64,000 nt of DNA from Bacteroides rodentium JCM 16496 (GCF_000614125.1 NZ_BAKJ01000017.1:1-64000); one strand, 5' to 3'; positions 36,250 through 44,407 are shown, counted from the first letter of the stretch. The notes: generated by a model from the letters alone, not told the origin. Program-made: numbers and translations.

Positions 36250-36668
36250 ATAAAGCAGTTGGTCGGTCTGTCGCTTGCGCCTCGTGCGTATGAGGAAAGT
36301 CCGGGCAACACAGAGCGTCCCACTTCCTAACAGAAAGCTGTCCGTGAGGGTAGAGTAACGTAGAAGAAAATAACCGCCGTCGCCCCTGGGCTACGGTAAG
36401 GGTGAGAAGGTGGGGTAAGAGCCTACCAGTCTTGTGGCGACACAAGGGCTGTGCGTCTTGGGAGTTGTAAGGTCATGTAAACCGACGTTATGAGAGTTGC
36501 TCGCTCCATGTCGGAGGGTAGACCGCTAAAGCCTGTATGGTGACATACGGCTCAGATAAATGACAGACACTTCTTTAATGGAGAATGGATAATGAAGAAT
36601 GGATAATTCCTAATTAGGCTTTTTCAGAAACAGAAGAACAGAACCCGGCTTACAGACTGACTGCTTTT
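36250..36668 (+). ncRNA. rnpB: RNase P RNA (type A) with extended P19 region
   Basis: Conserved elements in order: GAGGAAAGTCCGGGC (36291-36305), GGTAAGGGTGAGAAGGTGGG-type region (36395-36415), GGCTCAGATAAATGACAGAC (36549-36568) and ACAGAACCCGGCTTACAG (near 36639-36656). The 5' segment GCAGTTGGTCGGTCTGT pairs with the 3' ACAGACTGACTGC to form P1, followed by a T-run. It processes the 5' ends of tRNA precursors. The stem CTTCT/AGAAG (P19 position) encloses about 60 bases including AATGGAGAATGGATAATGAA, a low-complexity repeat word also seen in spacers, which makes the RNA (about 419 nt) long. Confidence 0.93.
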
Positions 36669-36678
36669 TTTATTGACA

Positions 36679-38019
36679 ATGGATAATCGAGATAATAGCA
36701 TGAACAAGCGTATTGCTGCCCTTTGGAAATTCCTCACCTACGACATCTGGCGTATTACGGAAGATGAAGTCACGCGAACGACCTTTTCCGTATACAATAT
36801 CATCAAGACGATTTATCTTTGCATCAACCGCTTCACCAAAGACCGGATAGTGAACAAAGCCTCGGCGCTGACTTACAGTACGCTGCTTGCCATCGTGCCT
36901 ATTCTTGCCATCTTGTTTGCCATAGCCCGCGGTTTCGGATTCGACAATCTGATGGAAAGCCAGATTGTCAACGGTTTCGGCGGTCCTACGGAAACCACGG
37001 AAGTCATCCTGCAATTCGTGAATTCGTATTTGTCTCAGACCAAGAGTGGAATATTCATCGGAGTGGGTCTGATTATGTTGCTATGGACAGTCCTGAACCT
37101 AATCAACAATATGGAAATCACCTTCAACCGCATCTGGCAGGTGAAAAAGGCGCGCAGCATGTACCGCAAAATAACGGATTACTTCTCCATGCTCCTGCTG
37201 ATGCCCATTCTGCTGGTGGTGTCCGGCGGTCTTTCCATCTTCATGAGTACGATGGTGAAGAACCTCGAAGACTTTACCCTGCTGGCTCCCGTCGGCAAGT
37301 TTATGGTGCGCCTCATCCCCTTCGTGCTGACCTGGTTCATGTTTACAGCACTGTACGTCTTTATGCCGAATACAAAGGTCAAGCTGAAACACGCACTCAT
37401 ATCCGGTATTCTGGCAGGTACGGCACACCAGGCATTCCAGTTCCTCTACATCAGCAGCCAGTTGTGGGTTTCCCGTTACAATGCCATCTATGGTAGTTTC
37501 GCCGCCCTCCCGATGTTTCTGCTATGGCTGCAGGTATCCTGGACCATCTGCCTATTCGGCGCCGAACTGACCTACGCCGGACAGAATATCCGGAACTTCA
37601 GCTTCGACAAGGATGCGCGCAACATCAGCCGGCGCTACCGCGACTTTATCTCCATCCTGATAATGTCTCTCATAGCCAAGCGCTTTGAACAAGACGCCCA
37701 GCCCTATACGGCCGAAGAGATATCCGAAGAGTGCCAGATTCCCATCCGGCTGACACACGAAACCCTTTATGAATTGCAGGAAATCAACCTCCTGCATGAA
37801 GTGGTGACCGATGAAAAGAGTGAAGACATCGCTTACCAGCCTTCCATGGATATCAACAAGATGAATGTGGCCCTCCTGCTGGACAAGCTGGACACACACG
37901 GCTCAGAAGATTTCAAAATTGATAAGGAAAATGAATTCAACAGCCAATGGGGAGCATTGCTGAAGGCACGGGAAGAATACTACAAGAATGCAAGCAAGGT
38001 GCTGCTGAAGGATTTGTAA
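36679..38019 (+). CDS. YihY/BrkB family membrane protein
   Basis: About 446 residues, with the family core of six hydrophobic segments (ALTYSTLLAIVPILAILFAI, GLIMLLWTVLNLINNMEITF, LLLMPILLVVSGGLSIFMST and others) and the motif NRIW near 155. A cytoplasmic C-terminal extension of about 140 residues follows, containing a winged-helix-like region (AEEISEECQIPIRLTHETLY). The family was once mis-named RNase BN, and its role is not established. It starts only about 10 bp after the rnpB T-run, so it may rely on read-through or an undetected promoter. I use the ATG at 36679; a TTG two codons earlier is possible. Confidence 0.85.
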   Translation: MDNRDNSMNKRIAALWKFLTYDIWRITEDEVTRTTFSVYNIIKTIYLCINRFTKDRIVNKASALTYSTLLAIVPILAILFAIARGFGFDNLMESQIVNGFGGPTETTEVILQFVNSYLSQTKSGIFIGVGLIMLLWTVLNLINNMEITFNRIWQVKKARSMYRKITDYFSMLLLMPILLVVSGGLSIFMSTMVKNLEDFTLLAPVGKFMVRLIPFVLTWFMFTALYVFMPNTKVKLKHALISGILAGTAHQAFQFLYISSQLWVSRYNAIYGSFAALPMFLLWLQVSWTICLFGAELTYAGQNIRNFSFDKDARNISRRYRDFISILIMSLIAKRFEQDAQPYTAEEISEECQIPIRLTHETLYELQEINLLHEVVTDEKSEDIAYQPSMDINKMNVALLLDKLDTHGSEDFKIDKENEFNSQWGALLKAREEYYKNASKVLLKDL

Positions 38020-38089
38020 GCACGCGGAAGTCTTTCCGAAAACTCCGTATCTGCATTCTTTTTGACCCTCAATCACCGATATTAATCAG

Positions 38090-38629
38090 TCAATACTTAT
38101 TATAAGATACCGTCTTTTCTTTCGGCTTCCGCGATTTTTTCCGTTTTTCCTTCACCGGATAGCCAATCGTAATGTCGAGCAGAAGCCGCTTCCCCGCCGG
38201 GATTCCGACAAGCTTCTTTATCTCCTTTTCGTCAAACCAGCCCAAGATGCAGGAACCCAGCCCTTCACTTTCTGCCGCCAACGTGATATGTGCGGCAGCG
38301 ATACCAATATCAATCAACGGAAAATACTTACCCTTGATTTTTGCACCCAGGAAGGAAGTGACATTCATGGACTCCTCCACCACCAGAATATGAACGGGAG
38401 CATCCTTGGCAAACTTGTTCATCCCCAGTCCGGCAGCGGCCTTGCCCACCTTGGCAGACAGTTCCGGCTCCGTAACTACCACGAACTTCCACGGTTGTGC
38501 ATTGCAGGCGGACGGAGCCAGACAAGCCGCAGCCAATATCCATTCCAGCTTCTCAGGCTCCACGGCACGAGTCATATCATAGGCACGGTCACTCTGACGG
38601 GATGCCACTAATTGCAGGAAATCGTCCAT
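38090..38629 (-). CDS. Nitroreductase-family protein
   Basis: A 179-residue flavoprotein. The N-terminal FMN-binding motif is SRQSDRAYD, and WILAAACLAPSACNAQPWKF contains the typical A-P-S-x-x-N-x-Q-P-W block. The segment IDIGIAAAHITLAAESEGLG contacts FMN in family members. It presumably reduces nitro- or quinone-type compounds with NAD(P)H. The substrate is unknown. It follows the riboflavin synthase gene by 12 bp and is probably co-transcribed. Confidence 0.9.
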   Translation of the reverse strand: MDDFLQLVASRQSDRAYDMTRAVEPEKLEWILAAACLAPSACNAQPWKFVVVTEPELSAKVGKAAAGLGMNKFAKDAPVHILVVEESMNVTSFLGAKIKGKYFPLIDIGIAAAHITLAAESEGLGSCILGWFDEKEIKKLVGIPAGKRLLLDITIGYPVKEKRKKSRKPKEKTVSYNKY

Positions 38630-38641
38630 AGTGCCGTTACC

Positions 38642-39244
38642 TTATTTATATTGTATCATGCGGCTGATGTACTTGCCGATGATGTCGAACTCCAGATTCA
38701 CCACACTGCCCACTTTGAAAGCATGGAAATTGGTATGCTCGAAGGTGTAAGGAATAATGGCCACCTGGAAAGTATCGTCGGTGGGATTGCACACGGTCAG
38801 GCTGACACCGTTCACCGTTACCGAGCCTTTGTCTACCGTGATGTAGCCGCGCTTTGCCATCTCCTTGTCAAAAGCATACCGGAAAGTAAAGTAATAGCTT
38901 CCTTCCGCATCCTTTATATCGATGCAAGTGGCAGTCTGGTCCACATGCCCTTGAACGATATGGCCATCCAGGCGACCGTTCATCATCATGCTGCGCTCCA
39001 CATTCACTTCATCCCCCACCTGCAACAAGCCAAGATTGGAACGGTCCAGTGTTTCCTTCATGGCCGTCACGGTATAGGTATCATCCGTCAGGCTGACTAC
39101 CGTCAGGCAAACACCGTTGTGAGACACACTCTGGTCTATTTTTAATTCACTGACGAATGAACACTTAAAAGTAAAATGTACATTCTCCTGGTCTTTGACC
39201 ATCGCCACCAGTGTGGCACATTCTTCTACTATTCCGGAAAACAT
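38642..39244 (-). CDS. ribE: Riboflavin synthase (alpha subunit)
   Basis: A 200-residue protein made of two homologous lumazine-binding barrels: MFSGIVEECATLVAMV...VSHNGVCLTVV (about 1-95) and HIVQGHVDQTATCIDI...SVTVNGVSLTVC (about 97-190). It dismutates two 6,7-dimethyl-8-ribityllumazine to riboflavin and a pyrimidinedione. The VNGVSLTV and SHNGVCLTV copies are the active-site repeats. The adjacent nitroreductase uses FMN, which gives a loose functional link. The promoter element CAAAGATA lies at 39291-39298. Confidence 0.95.
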   Translation of the reverse strand: MFSGIVEECATLVAMVKDQENVHFTFKCSFVSELKIDQSVSHNGVCLTVVSLTDDTYTVTAMKETLDRSNLGLLQVGDEVNVERSMMMNGRLDGHIVQGHVDQTATCIDIKDAEGSYYFTFRYAFDKEMAKRGYITVDKGSVTVNGVSLTVCNPTDDTFQVAIIPYTFEHTNFHAFKVGSVVNLEFDIIGKYISRMIQYK

Positions 39245-39290
39245 GGTTCTCTATACTTTTAGATTATATACGATTTATTATTAATATGCG

Positions 39291-39298
39291 CAAAGATA
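39291..39298 (-). promoter_or_regulatory. ribE -7 promoter element
   Basis: CAAAGATA (TATCTTTG on the minus strand), 47 bp before the ribE start. The leader is too short for an FMN riboswitch. Confidence 0.6.
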
Positions 39299-39321
39299 CA
39301 AAAAGCCCCTCGTATAGGCAC

Positions 39322-39355
39322 AAAAAAAGGAAGCTTTTCACAAAGCCTCCTTTTT
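39322..39355. terminator. Terminator in the ribE-phoU gap
   Basis: AAAAAAAGGAAGCTTT faces AAAGCCTCCTTTTT around TCAC. A/T runs lie on both sides. It can serve the minus-strand transcripts from phoU or from the candidate short RNA just upstream. Confidence 0.75.
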
Positions 39356-39410
39356 CAGTTTTCAATAGGTATTAGTTTTTTTTTAAGGTAAAAAGATTGT
39401 TTTCAGGATA
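39322..39410 (-). ncRNA. Candidate short RNA in the 351-bp ribE-phoU gap
   Basis: CAAATATA (39417-39424; TATATTTG on the minus strand) lies 21 bp from CAAA (39446-39449; -33 TTTG), an ideal Bacteroides promoter. The predicted transcript starts near 39410 and would end at the terminator 39322-39355, about 88 nt. No reading frame lies in it. The rest of the gap to 39595 is A/T-rich with a second CAAATATA (39545-39552) and no gene. Confidence 0.4.
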
Positions 39411-39416
39411 ACGATG

Positions 39417-39449
39417 CAAATATAGGCGCTTTTCGTGATACTAACCAAA
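39417..39449 (-). promoter_or_regulatory. Full Bacteroides promoter without a gene
   Basis: -33 TTTG (CAAA at 39446-39449) and -7 TATATTTG (39417-39424) with a 21-bp spacer, one of the best promoter matches in the window. Confidence 0.5.
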
Positions 39450-39595
39450 TTAAAAAACATGTCTTATAACATCTTTTCAAAAAATCATTTAAGTTTATTA
39501 TCATTTCAAAGCATTTTTCTACACCTGCAATCGTTTTCAATGGACAAATATAAGGCTATTTTCCATGAAACACTGAAATTATCCTAAAATTTTGT

Positions 39596-40291
39596 TTATT
39601 TCTTATCATTTAAGTAGTGTTCGTCTATCCGCCCGCTATGTTTTAACACTTTTGCGTCGATAAAGAACACTATTTCTTCGGCAATATTCGTGATGTGGTC
39701 GCCGGAGCGCTCCAACTTGCGGAACACGCTCACCAGATTCAGACAAGAGAGTGCACTCTCCGGATGCCGGCTGATGTAGTCGGCAAGGATGGCAGTGGCC
39801 TCCGCATTGATTTCGTCCAGCATATTGTCCTTGGCAAACACGGCGGTAGCCAATTCCTGACTCTCCTCCTGAAGTGCCTGCTTGGCAAGCTCGAGCATGG
39901 AGAGCACCTGGACTATCATCTCTTCGAGACGGAGTTGCTTGACCAGCTCGGTATCCAAAGCAGGTTCATGGCAGTTGAGGGCAAAGCGGGCAATGCCTTC
40001 TGCAAAGTCGCCCAGACGCTCCAGGTTCGTATTGATTTTGAGCATGGCAAGCACAAAGCGCAGGTCGATGGCAACGGGGTTGTAAAGGGCAATGATGTCC
40101 TCCACGTCGCTGTCTATTTTCAGTTCGAAAGCATTGACACGACGTTCGCGCACCAATACCTGCTGGGCCAGTTCCCGGTCCAGCGTGAGCACGGCATCGC
40201 CTGCACGGTCGAGCTGATTATATACCAGGGTCCACATTTCGTCTATTTCCTTTTTCAGCAAGACGAGTTCAGATTCGATAAACTTCACCAT
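39596..40291 (-). CDS. phoU: Phosphate-transport regulator PhoU
   Basis: A 231-residue all-helical protein with the two PhoU repeats. The metal-binding motif appears as NTNLERLGDFAEGI (about 88-101) and RKLERSGDHITNIAEEIVFF (about 192-211). It links Pst transport activity to phosphate signalling. It is the last gene after pstC, pstA and pstB, with a 170-bp gap to pstB occupied by a 22-bp repeat array. No phoR-phoB pair is in this window. Confidence 0.93.
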   Translation of the reverse strand: MVKFIESELVLLKKEIDEMWTLVYNQLDRAGDAVLTLDRELAQQVLVRERRVNAFELKIDSDVEDIIALYNPVAIDLRFVLAMLKINTNLERLGDFAEGIARFALNCHEPALDTELVKQLRLEEMIVQVLSMLELAKQALQEESQELATAVFAKDNMLDEINAEATAILADYISRHPESALSCLNLVSVFRKLERSGDHITNIAEEIVFFIDAKVLKHSGRIDEHYLNDKK

Positions 40292-40346
40292 AATGTTTCT
40301 ATTTTAAGATTACTTTTATACAACTTGACTTTTCTTATATAGAACA

Positions 40347-40470
40347 GTTCGTTTCAAGGCACGAAACAGTTTGTTACACGAGGGAAAACACTTTGTTACA
40401 CCAGGGGAAACACTTTGTTACACGAGGGAAAACAGCCCGTTTCTCCACAAGGAACAATCCGTTACCCGAA
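40347..40470. repeat. 22-bp-pitch repeat array between pstB and phoU
   Basis: Five consecutive 22-bp units start at 40347, 40369, 40391, 40413 and 40435, with a partial sixth at 40457. Units 2, 3 and 4 are almost identical (TTTGTTACACGAGGGAAAAC). Each unit contains a GTTWC...GRAAC type dyad. The array sits inside the pst operon and reaches into the end of pstB. Confidence 0.85.
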
Positions 40471-41217
40471 ACGTCCCGTGATATAGTTCTGTGTCTCCAC
40501 CTTATCGGGGTTCGTAAATATCTTCCGGGTATCTCCAAACTCCACCATCTCTCCCATGTAGAAGAAGGCCGTATTATCACTGACACGCGCAGCCTGCTGC
40601 ATGTTGTGGGTGACGATGACAATGGTGTACTGCTTCTTCAGCTCATGGATAAGCTCTTCCACTTTGGCAGTGGAAATGGGGTCGAGGGCAGATGCCGGCT
40701 CGTCCATCAGCAAGACCGAAGGAGACACCGCCATGGCACGGGCTATGCAGAGGCGTTGCTGTTGCCCGCCGGAGAGGGCGTAGGCAGAAACATTCAGCTT
40801 GTCCTTCACCTCATTCCAAAGGGCGGCTCCTTTTAGGGTTTCTTCCACCCGCTGACGGATAAAGGTATTGTCGGTCACACCGTTCACGCGGAGTCCGTAG
40901 GCAACGTTCTCGAAGATACTCTTGGGGAAAGGATTGGGACGCTGGAACACCATGCCCACGTTCTTGCGGAGTTCGTCCACTTGCACTCCTTTTCCATAGA
41001 TATCTTGTCCGTCAATGCGTATCTCGCCGGTCAGACGGGTATCGGGAACCAAATCGTTCATGCGGTTCAGCAGGCGCAGGAAGGTAGACTTTCCACAGCC
41101 CGAGGGGCCGATGAAGGCTATCACAGACTTCTCCTCAATGTCCATGCTGATGCCTTTCAGGGCATGGAAATCGCCATACCAGAAGTTCACGTCACGGGTT
41201 TCTATCTTGTTCTTCAT
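40462..41217 (-). CDS. pstB: Phosphate ABC transporter ATP-binding protein PstB
   Basis: 251 residues from [20 protein letters not shown]. Walker [10 protein letters not shown], the signature LSGGQQQRL, Walker [13 protein letters not shown] and the switch histidine VTHNMQQ are present. It powers high-affinity phosphate import through PstC/PstA. The reading frame is open seven codons further (TTG start), but the ATG at 41217 gives the family N-terminus. It follows pstA by 17 bp. The C-terminal GRF end lies within the start of the 22-bp repeat array. Confidence 0.96.
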   Translation of the reverse strand: MKNKIETRDVNFWYGDFHALKGISMDIEEKSVIAFIGPSGCGKSTFLRLLNRMNDLVPDTRLTGEIRIDGQDIYGKGVQVDELRKNVGMVFQRPNPFPKSIFENVAYGLRVNGVTDNTFIRQRVEETLKGAALWNEVKDKLNVSAYALSGGQQQRLCIARAMAVSPSVLLMDEPASALDPISTAKVEELIHELKKQYTIVIVTHNMQQAARVSDNTAFFYMGEMVEFGDTRKIFTNPDKVETQNYITGRFG

Positions 41218-41234
41218 ACCTATTGTATATGTTT

Positions 41235-42095
41235 TCAATTCGTCTTAATCTTCTTCTCAAAGTATTTCCGCAGGGCGTTTGCCAGCAGGTTCACCAGGAG
41301 GATAATGAGTATCAGCACCAGTGCCGTGCCGTAGGCGATGGGAAGTTGCGCCTCCATATCGGTGCCGCTGGTAGAGATGACGTAGAGGTGATAAGGAAGC
41401 GCCATACACTGGTCGAAGATACTTGCAGGCAGTTGTGGCAGGAAGTAGGCGGCACAGGTGAAAAGGATGGGTGCCGTCTCGCCCGAAACACGCCCCAGCG
41501 CCAGAATCAGTCCGGTGATGATATTGGGCATCCCCATCGGCAGAATGACATGCCAGATGGTCTGAAGCTTGGTGGCTCCCAACGCGCGGCTTCCCTCGCG
41601 CATGCTGTCGGGGATGGCTTTCAGCGCTTCTTCCGTGGTGCGGATAACCAAAGGCAGACTCAGCAGGCCCAGTGTCAACGAACCTGCCAGGATGCTGTCG
41701 CCAAAATCCATATAATTGACGAACAGCGCCATGCCGAACAGACCGAACACGATGGAAGGGATGCCGCTCAGATTATTCGTCATCATCCGTATGAAGCGTA
41801 CTACCCAGCCTTTCGGCACATACTCATTCATATAAATGCCGCTCATCACTCCTACCGGAAAAGCAAACAAGGCACTGCCCGCCATCAAGCAGAACGTACC
41901 TACAATGGCAGGAAGGATTCCACCGGCAGTCATACCGTTGGCAGGAGCCGTAGTGAGGAACTCCCAATCGATGACTCCTATACCTTTATATATAATGAAA
42001 CCGAGGATTGCAAAAAGAATCACCACCACACTCAGACTCAACAGACGGAACAAGCCGAATGCCACGTTTTGCGAAAGATGCTTTCTATTGACCAT
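41235..42095 (-). CDS. pstA: Phosphate ABC transporter permease PstA
   Basis: A 286-residue inner-membrane permease with six hydrophobic segments. The ABC permease loop [20 protein letters not shown] (the EAA motif, about 185-204) contacts PstB. The N-terminal [17 protein letters not shown] is cytoplasmic. It partners with PstC and PstB to import phosphate. Gene order is pstC-pstA-pstB with small gaps (12 and 17 bp), so they are one transcript. Confidence 0.94.
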   Translation of the reverse strand: MVNRKHLSQNVAFGLFRLLSLSVVVILFAILGFIIYKGIGVIDWEFLTTAPANGMTAGGILPAIVGTFCLMAGSALFAFPVGVMSGIYMNEYVPKGWVVRFIRMMTNNLSGIPSIVFGLFGMALFVNYMDFGDSILAGSLTLGLLSLPLVIRTTEEALKAIPDSMREGSRALGATKLQTIWHVILPMGMPNIITGLILALGRVSGETAPILFTCAAYFLPQLPASIFDQCMALPYHLYVISTSGTDMEAQLPIAYGTALVLILIILLVNLLANALRKYFEKKIKTN

Positions 42096-42107
42096 ATCTA
42101 TCTTCTT

Positions 42108-43292
42108 TTATTTTCGTCTTGGCGAAACTGCTTCCACCGTGAAGTTTATCAATAAACTGATGAAGAACAGCACGACCCCCAGCAGGAACAATGCTTCGTA
42201 GTGAGGTCCGCCGGCAGGCGCCTCACCCAGTTCGGCGGCAATCGTTGCCGGAATGGTGCGCAGCGGTTCCAGGATGGTATGGGGGATGACGGCGGCGTTT
42301 CCCGTCACCATCAGCACAGCCATCGTCTCGCCCACCGCACGACCGATACCCAACACCACCCCGGAGGTGATACCCGAAATGGAGTAAGGAATCACCACCT
42401 TATATATAGTCTGCCATTGCGACGCTCCCAGCGCCAGACTGGCTTCGCGCATGGCACGAGGGCAATTTCTCATCGCATCTTCCGTCACCGTAATGATGGT
42501 GGGCAACGCCATAATGGCAAGCACGATGCTGCCCGCCAGCCCGCTCTCGCCCACCGGCAAGTTGAACACCTGCTGCAAAAACGGCACAATGACAATCAAG
42601 CCGAAAAAGCCGTAAACCACCGACGGTATGCCACTCAACAACTCAATGATGGGTTTCAGCAGATTCCTTACCCGGGAATTGGCAACCTCCGACATATAGA
42701 TTGCCACCGACAGACCAAACGGCAGTGCAAAAAGGATGGCAAACAGACTGACCCACAGCGTCCCCGTAATGAGCGGCAAAAAGCCGAACTGCGCAGCAGG
42801 TGTTGCCGTGGGAAACCATTCGGCACCGGCAAAGACGTCCTTCACCGAAATGGTGTTGTCTTTCAGTAGATGCACCGAGTCCGGACGGACGATGAACTGC
42901 TGCGGTACAAAGGCTATAATGCCAGGCGTACGCTCCACCAGCTCCGTAATGCAGGCACCTGCATTTTCGTAGGAAGCGCCCAACTGTTCTTCCGTATAAT
43001 ACAGCGAGATGTCCTCCAAACGGAAAAGACGGATAGGGAGGTCCTCCCCTCCCACTTCGTTCCAGTTTGTCAGCTCTTCATCAAAGACATTCTTTATCTG
43101 TGCCGGAGTCAGTTCGTCCACCCGGTTCTCCTTATTCAAGGCCAATACATACCCTTCTTCTATCACCTTGCTGCTGAACAAGCCCAGCGCTTCGGAAAAG
43201 AGGAACACGACGATAAGTACGATGGTAAGGCTCGTCACAAAGCCGCTACAAGCCAGTATACCTTCTACAATCTTCTCAAAAATCTTTTTCAT
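42108..43292 (-). CDS. pstC: Phosphate ABC transporter permease PstC with embedded PstS-like lobe
   Basis: About 394 residues from MKKIFEKIVEG. A first membrane segment (about 12-40) is followed by about 110 residues (44-150) that do not belong to typical PstC. They align with the second lobe of PstS: LTPAQIKNVFDEELTNWNEV (61-80) against LTRQQLEDIFRGKITNWQQV of PstS, and RTPGIIAFVP (121-130) against RGAIGYVGLAY. The permease core (EAA loop REASLALGASQWQ) follows. The conserved PstC loop is otherwise complete. A longer open frame upstream (to 43376) is not used because it would leave the natural start. Confidence 0.9.
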   Translation of the reverse strand: MKKIFEKIVEGILACSGFVTSLTIVLIVVFLFSEALGLFSSKVIEEGYVLALNKENRVDELTPAQIKNVFDEELTNWNEVGGEDLPIRLFRLEDISLYYTEEQLGASYENAGACITELVERTPGIIAFVPQQFIVRPDSVHLLKDNTISVKDVFAGAEWFPTATPAAQFGFLPLITGTLWVSLFAILFALPFGLSVAIYMSEVANSRVRNLLKPIIELLSGIPSVVYGFFGLIVIVPFLQQVFNLPVGESGLAGSIVLAIMALPTIITVTEDAMRNCPRAMREASLALGASQWQTIYKVVIPYSISGITSGVVLGIGRAVGETMAVLMVTGNAAVIPHTILEPLRTIPATIAAELGEAPAGGPHYEALFLLGVVLFFISLLINFTVEAVSPRRK

Positions 43293-43446
43293 GTTGCCTA
43301 TTGATTTCTGTATGCAAAGGAACAGACCGGATGTTAAGGCAGTGTGACTAACGTTTGAAAGAAATGTTTCAAACATGTTACAAAACTGTTACAACAGCTT
43401 AAAGTGCACCCCATGTAACACATCTGTAATATCCATTGCCTTAATT

Positions 43447-43549
43447 TGCATCATGCGTTGAGCCAGATTACATGATGCATACCACCGGTTTACATCATGC
43501 GTTTGCCCCAATTGCATCATGTGTTTACCCTATTTGCATCATGTGTTTT
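43447..43549. repeat. 22-bp-pitch repeat array in the pstC-pstS divergent region
   Basis: CATSATG recurs at 43449, 43471, 43493, 43515 and 43537, exactly 22 bp apart. The second copy is CATGATG, so it is inverted in sense. The consensus unit is CATCATGYGTTTRCCCNATT. The last unit runs directly into the pstS start codon at 43550, so the array occupies both promoter and leader. Each unit contains an ATG; two such ATGs are out of frame. Confidence 0.85.
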
Positions 43550-44371
43550 ATGAAGACAAGAAAATTACTCCTACTCCTCGCCCTGGCAGCCGCCACCACC
43601 GGCATGCAGGCGCAGCGCATCAAAGGTAGCGACACCGTGCTCCCCATAGCGCAACAGACCGCCGAACGCTTTATGACCCTGAACCCCTCTGCCCGTGTCA
43701 CCGTGACCGGCGGTGGAACCGGTGTCGGTATTTCAGCCCTGCTGGACCAGACCACGGACATCGCCATGGCTTCACGCGCCATCAAGTTCAGCGAAAAGAT
43801 GAAGGCCAAAGCTGCGGGAGAGGAACTGGCGGAAGTACCCATCGCCTACGATGCCCTTGCCGTAGTAGTCCACCCCTCCAACCCGGTGACACAGCTGACC
43901 CGCCAACAACTGGAAGATATCTTCCGGGGCAAAATCACCAACTGGCAGCAAGTGGGTGGAGACGACCGCAAAATCGTAGTCTACTCCCGCGAGACTTCCT
44001 CCGGCACCTACGAGTTCTTCAAGGAGAGCGTGCTGAAAAACAAGAACTACATGAGCAGCAGCCTCTCCATGCCTGCCACGGGAGCCATTATCCAGTCCGT
44101 CAGCCAAACCCGCGGAGCCATCGGATATGTGGGCCTAGCCTATGTATCGCCGCGCATCAAGACGCTCGCCGTTTCATACGACGGACAGCATTATGCCGCT
44201 CCCACGCTGGAGAATGCCATCAATAAGACTTATCCGATAGTGCGCCCGCTATACTATTATTATAACCGGAAGAACGCCTCGGCCATAGCCCCTCTGCTCG
44301 ATTTCGTCTTGTCTGCCGCAGGACAGAAAATCATCAAAGAGAGCGGATATATCCCGGTACATAAAGAATAA
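43550..44371 (+). CDS. pstS: Phosphate-binding protein PstS
   Basis: About 273 residues from MKTRKLLLLLALAAATTGMQ, a signal peptide ending AQA. The binding-protein core has GSDTVLPIAQ, GGGTGVGISALLDQTTDIAM (P-loop type phosphate contact) and LTRQQLEDIFRGKITNWQQV with SRETSSGTYEFF. It captures phosphate in the periplasm for PstCAB. The start at 43550 follows the last unit of the 22-bp array; longer frames from 43472 would translate the repeat and are unlikely. The gene is divergent from pstC-pstA-pstB-phoU. Confidence 0.93.
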   Translation: MKTRKLLLLLALAAATTGMQAQRIKGSDTVLPIAQQTAERFMTLNPSARVTVTGGGTGVGISALLDQTTDIAMASRAIKFSEKMKAKAAGEELAEVPIAYDALAVVVHPSNPVTQLTRQQLEDIFRGKITNWQQVGGDDRKIVVYSRETSSGTYEFFKESVLKNKNYMSSSLSMPATGAIIQSVSQTRGAIGYVGLAYVSPRIKTLAVSYDGQHYAAPTLENAINKTYPIVRPLYYYYNRKNASAIAPLLDFVLSAAGQKIIKESGYIPVHKE

Positions 44372-44373
44372 AT

Positions 44374-44407
44374 CTTCATTCTTCATTCTTCATTCTTCAT
44401 TTTTTTA
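44374..44407. repeat. Tandem CTTCATT repeat after pstS
   Basis: Four perfect 7-bp copies of CTTCATT (44374-44401) followed by a T-run. It begins directly after the pstS stop. The word is shared with the rnpB upstream repeat. Confidence 0.8.

Noticed and set aside
39245-39300. FMN riboswitch in front of ribE
   Set aside because: The leader from the promoter to the start is about 45 nt, too short for the aptamer, and no conserved aptamer sequence is present.
40347-40470. CRISPR-like array
   Set aside because: Units are 22 bp head to tail with no spacers, and no cas gene is present.
41217-41238. Start of pstB at 41238
   Set aside because: That codon is TTG, and the seven extra residues (MKTYTIG) are not part of the PstB family.
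43472-43550. Early start of pstS at 43472
   Set aside because: The first 26 codons would be translated repeat units with no signal-peptide character. MKTRKLLLLL at 43550 is a normal signal sequence.
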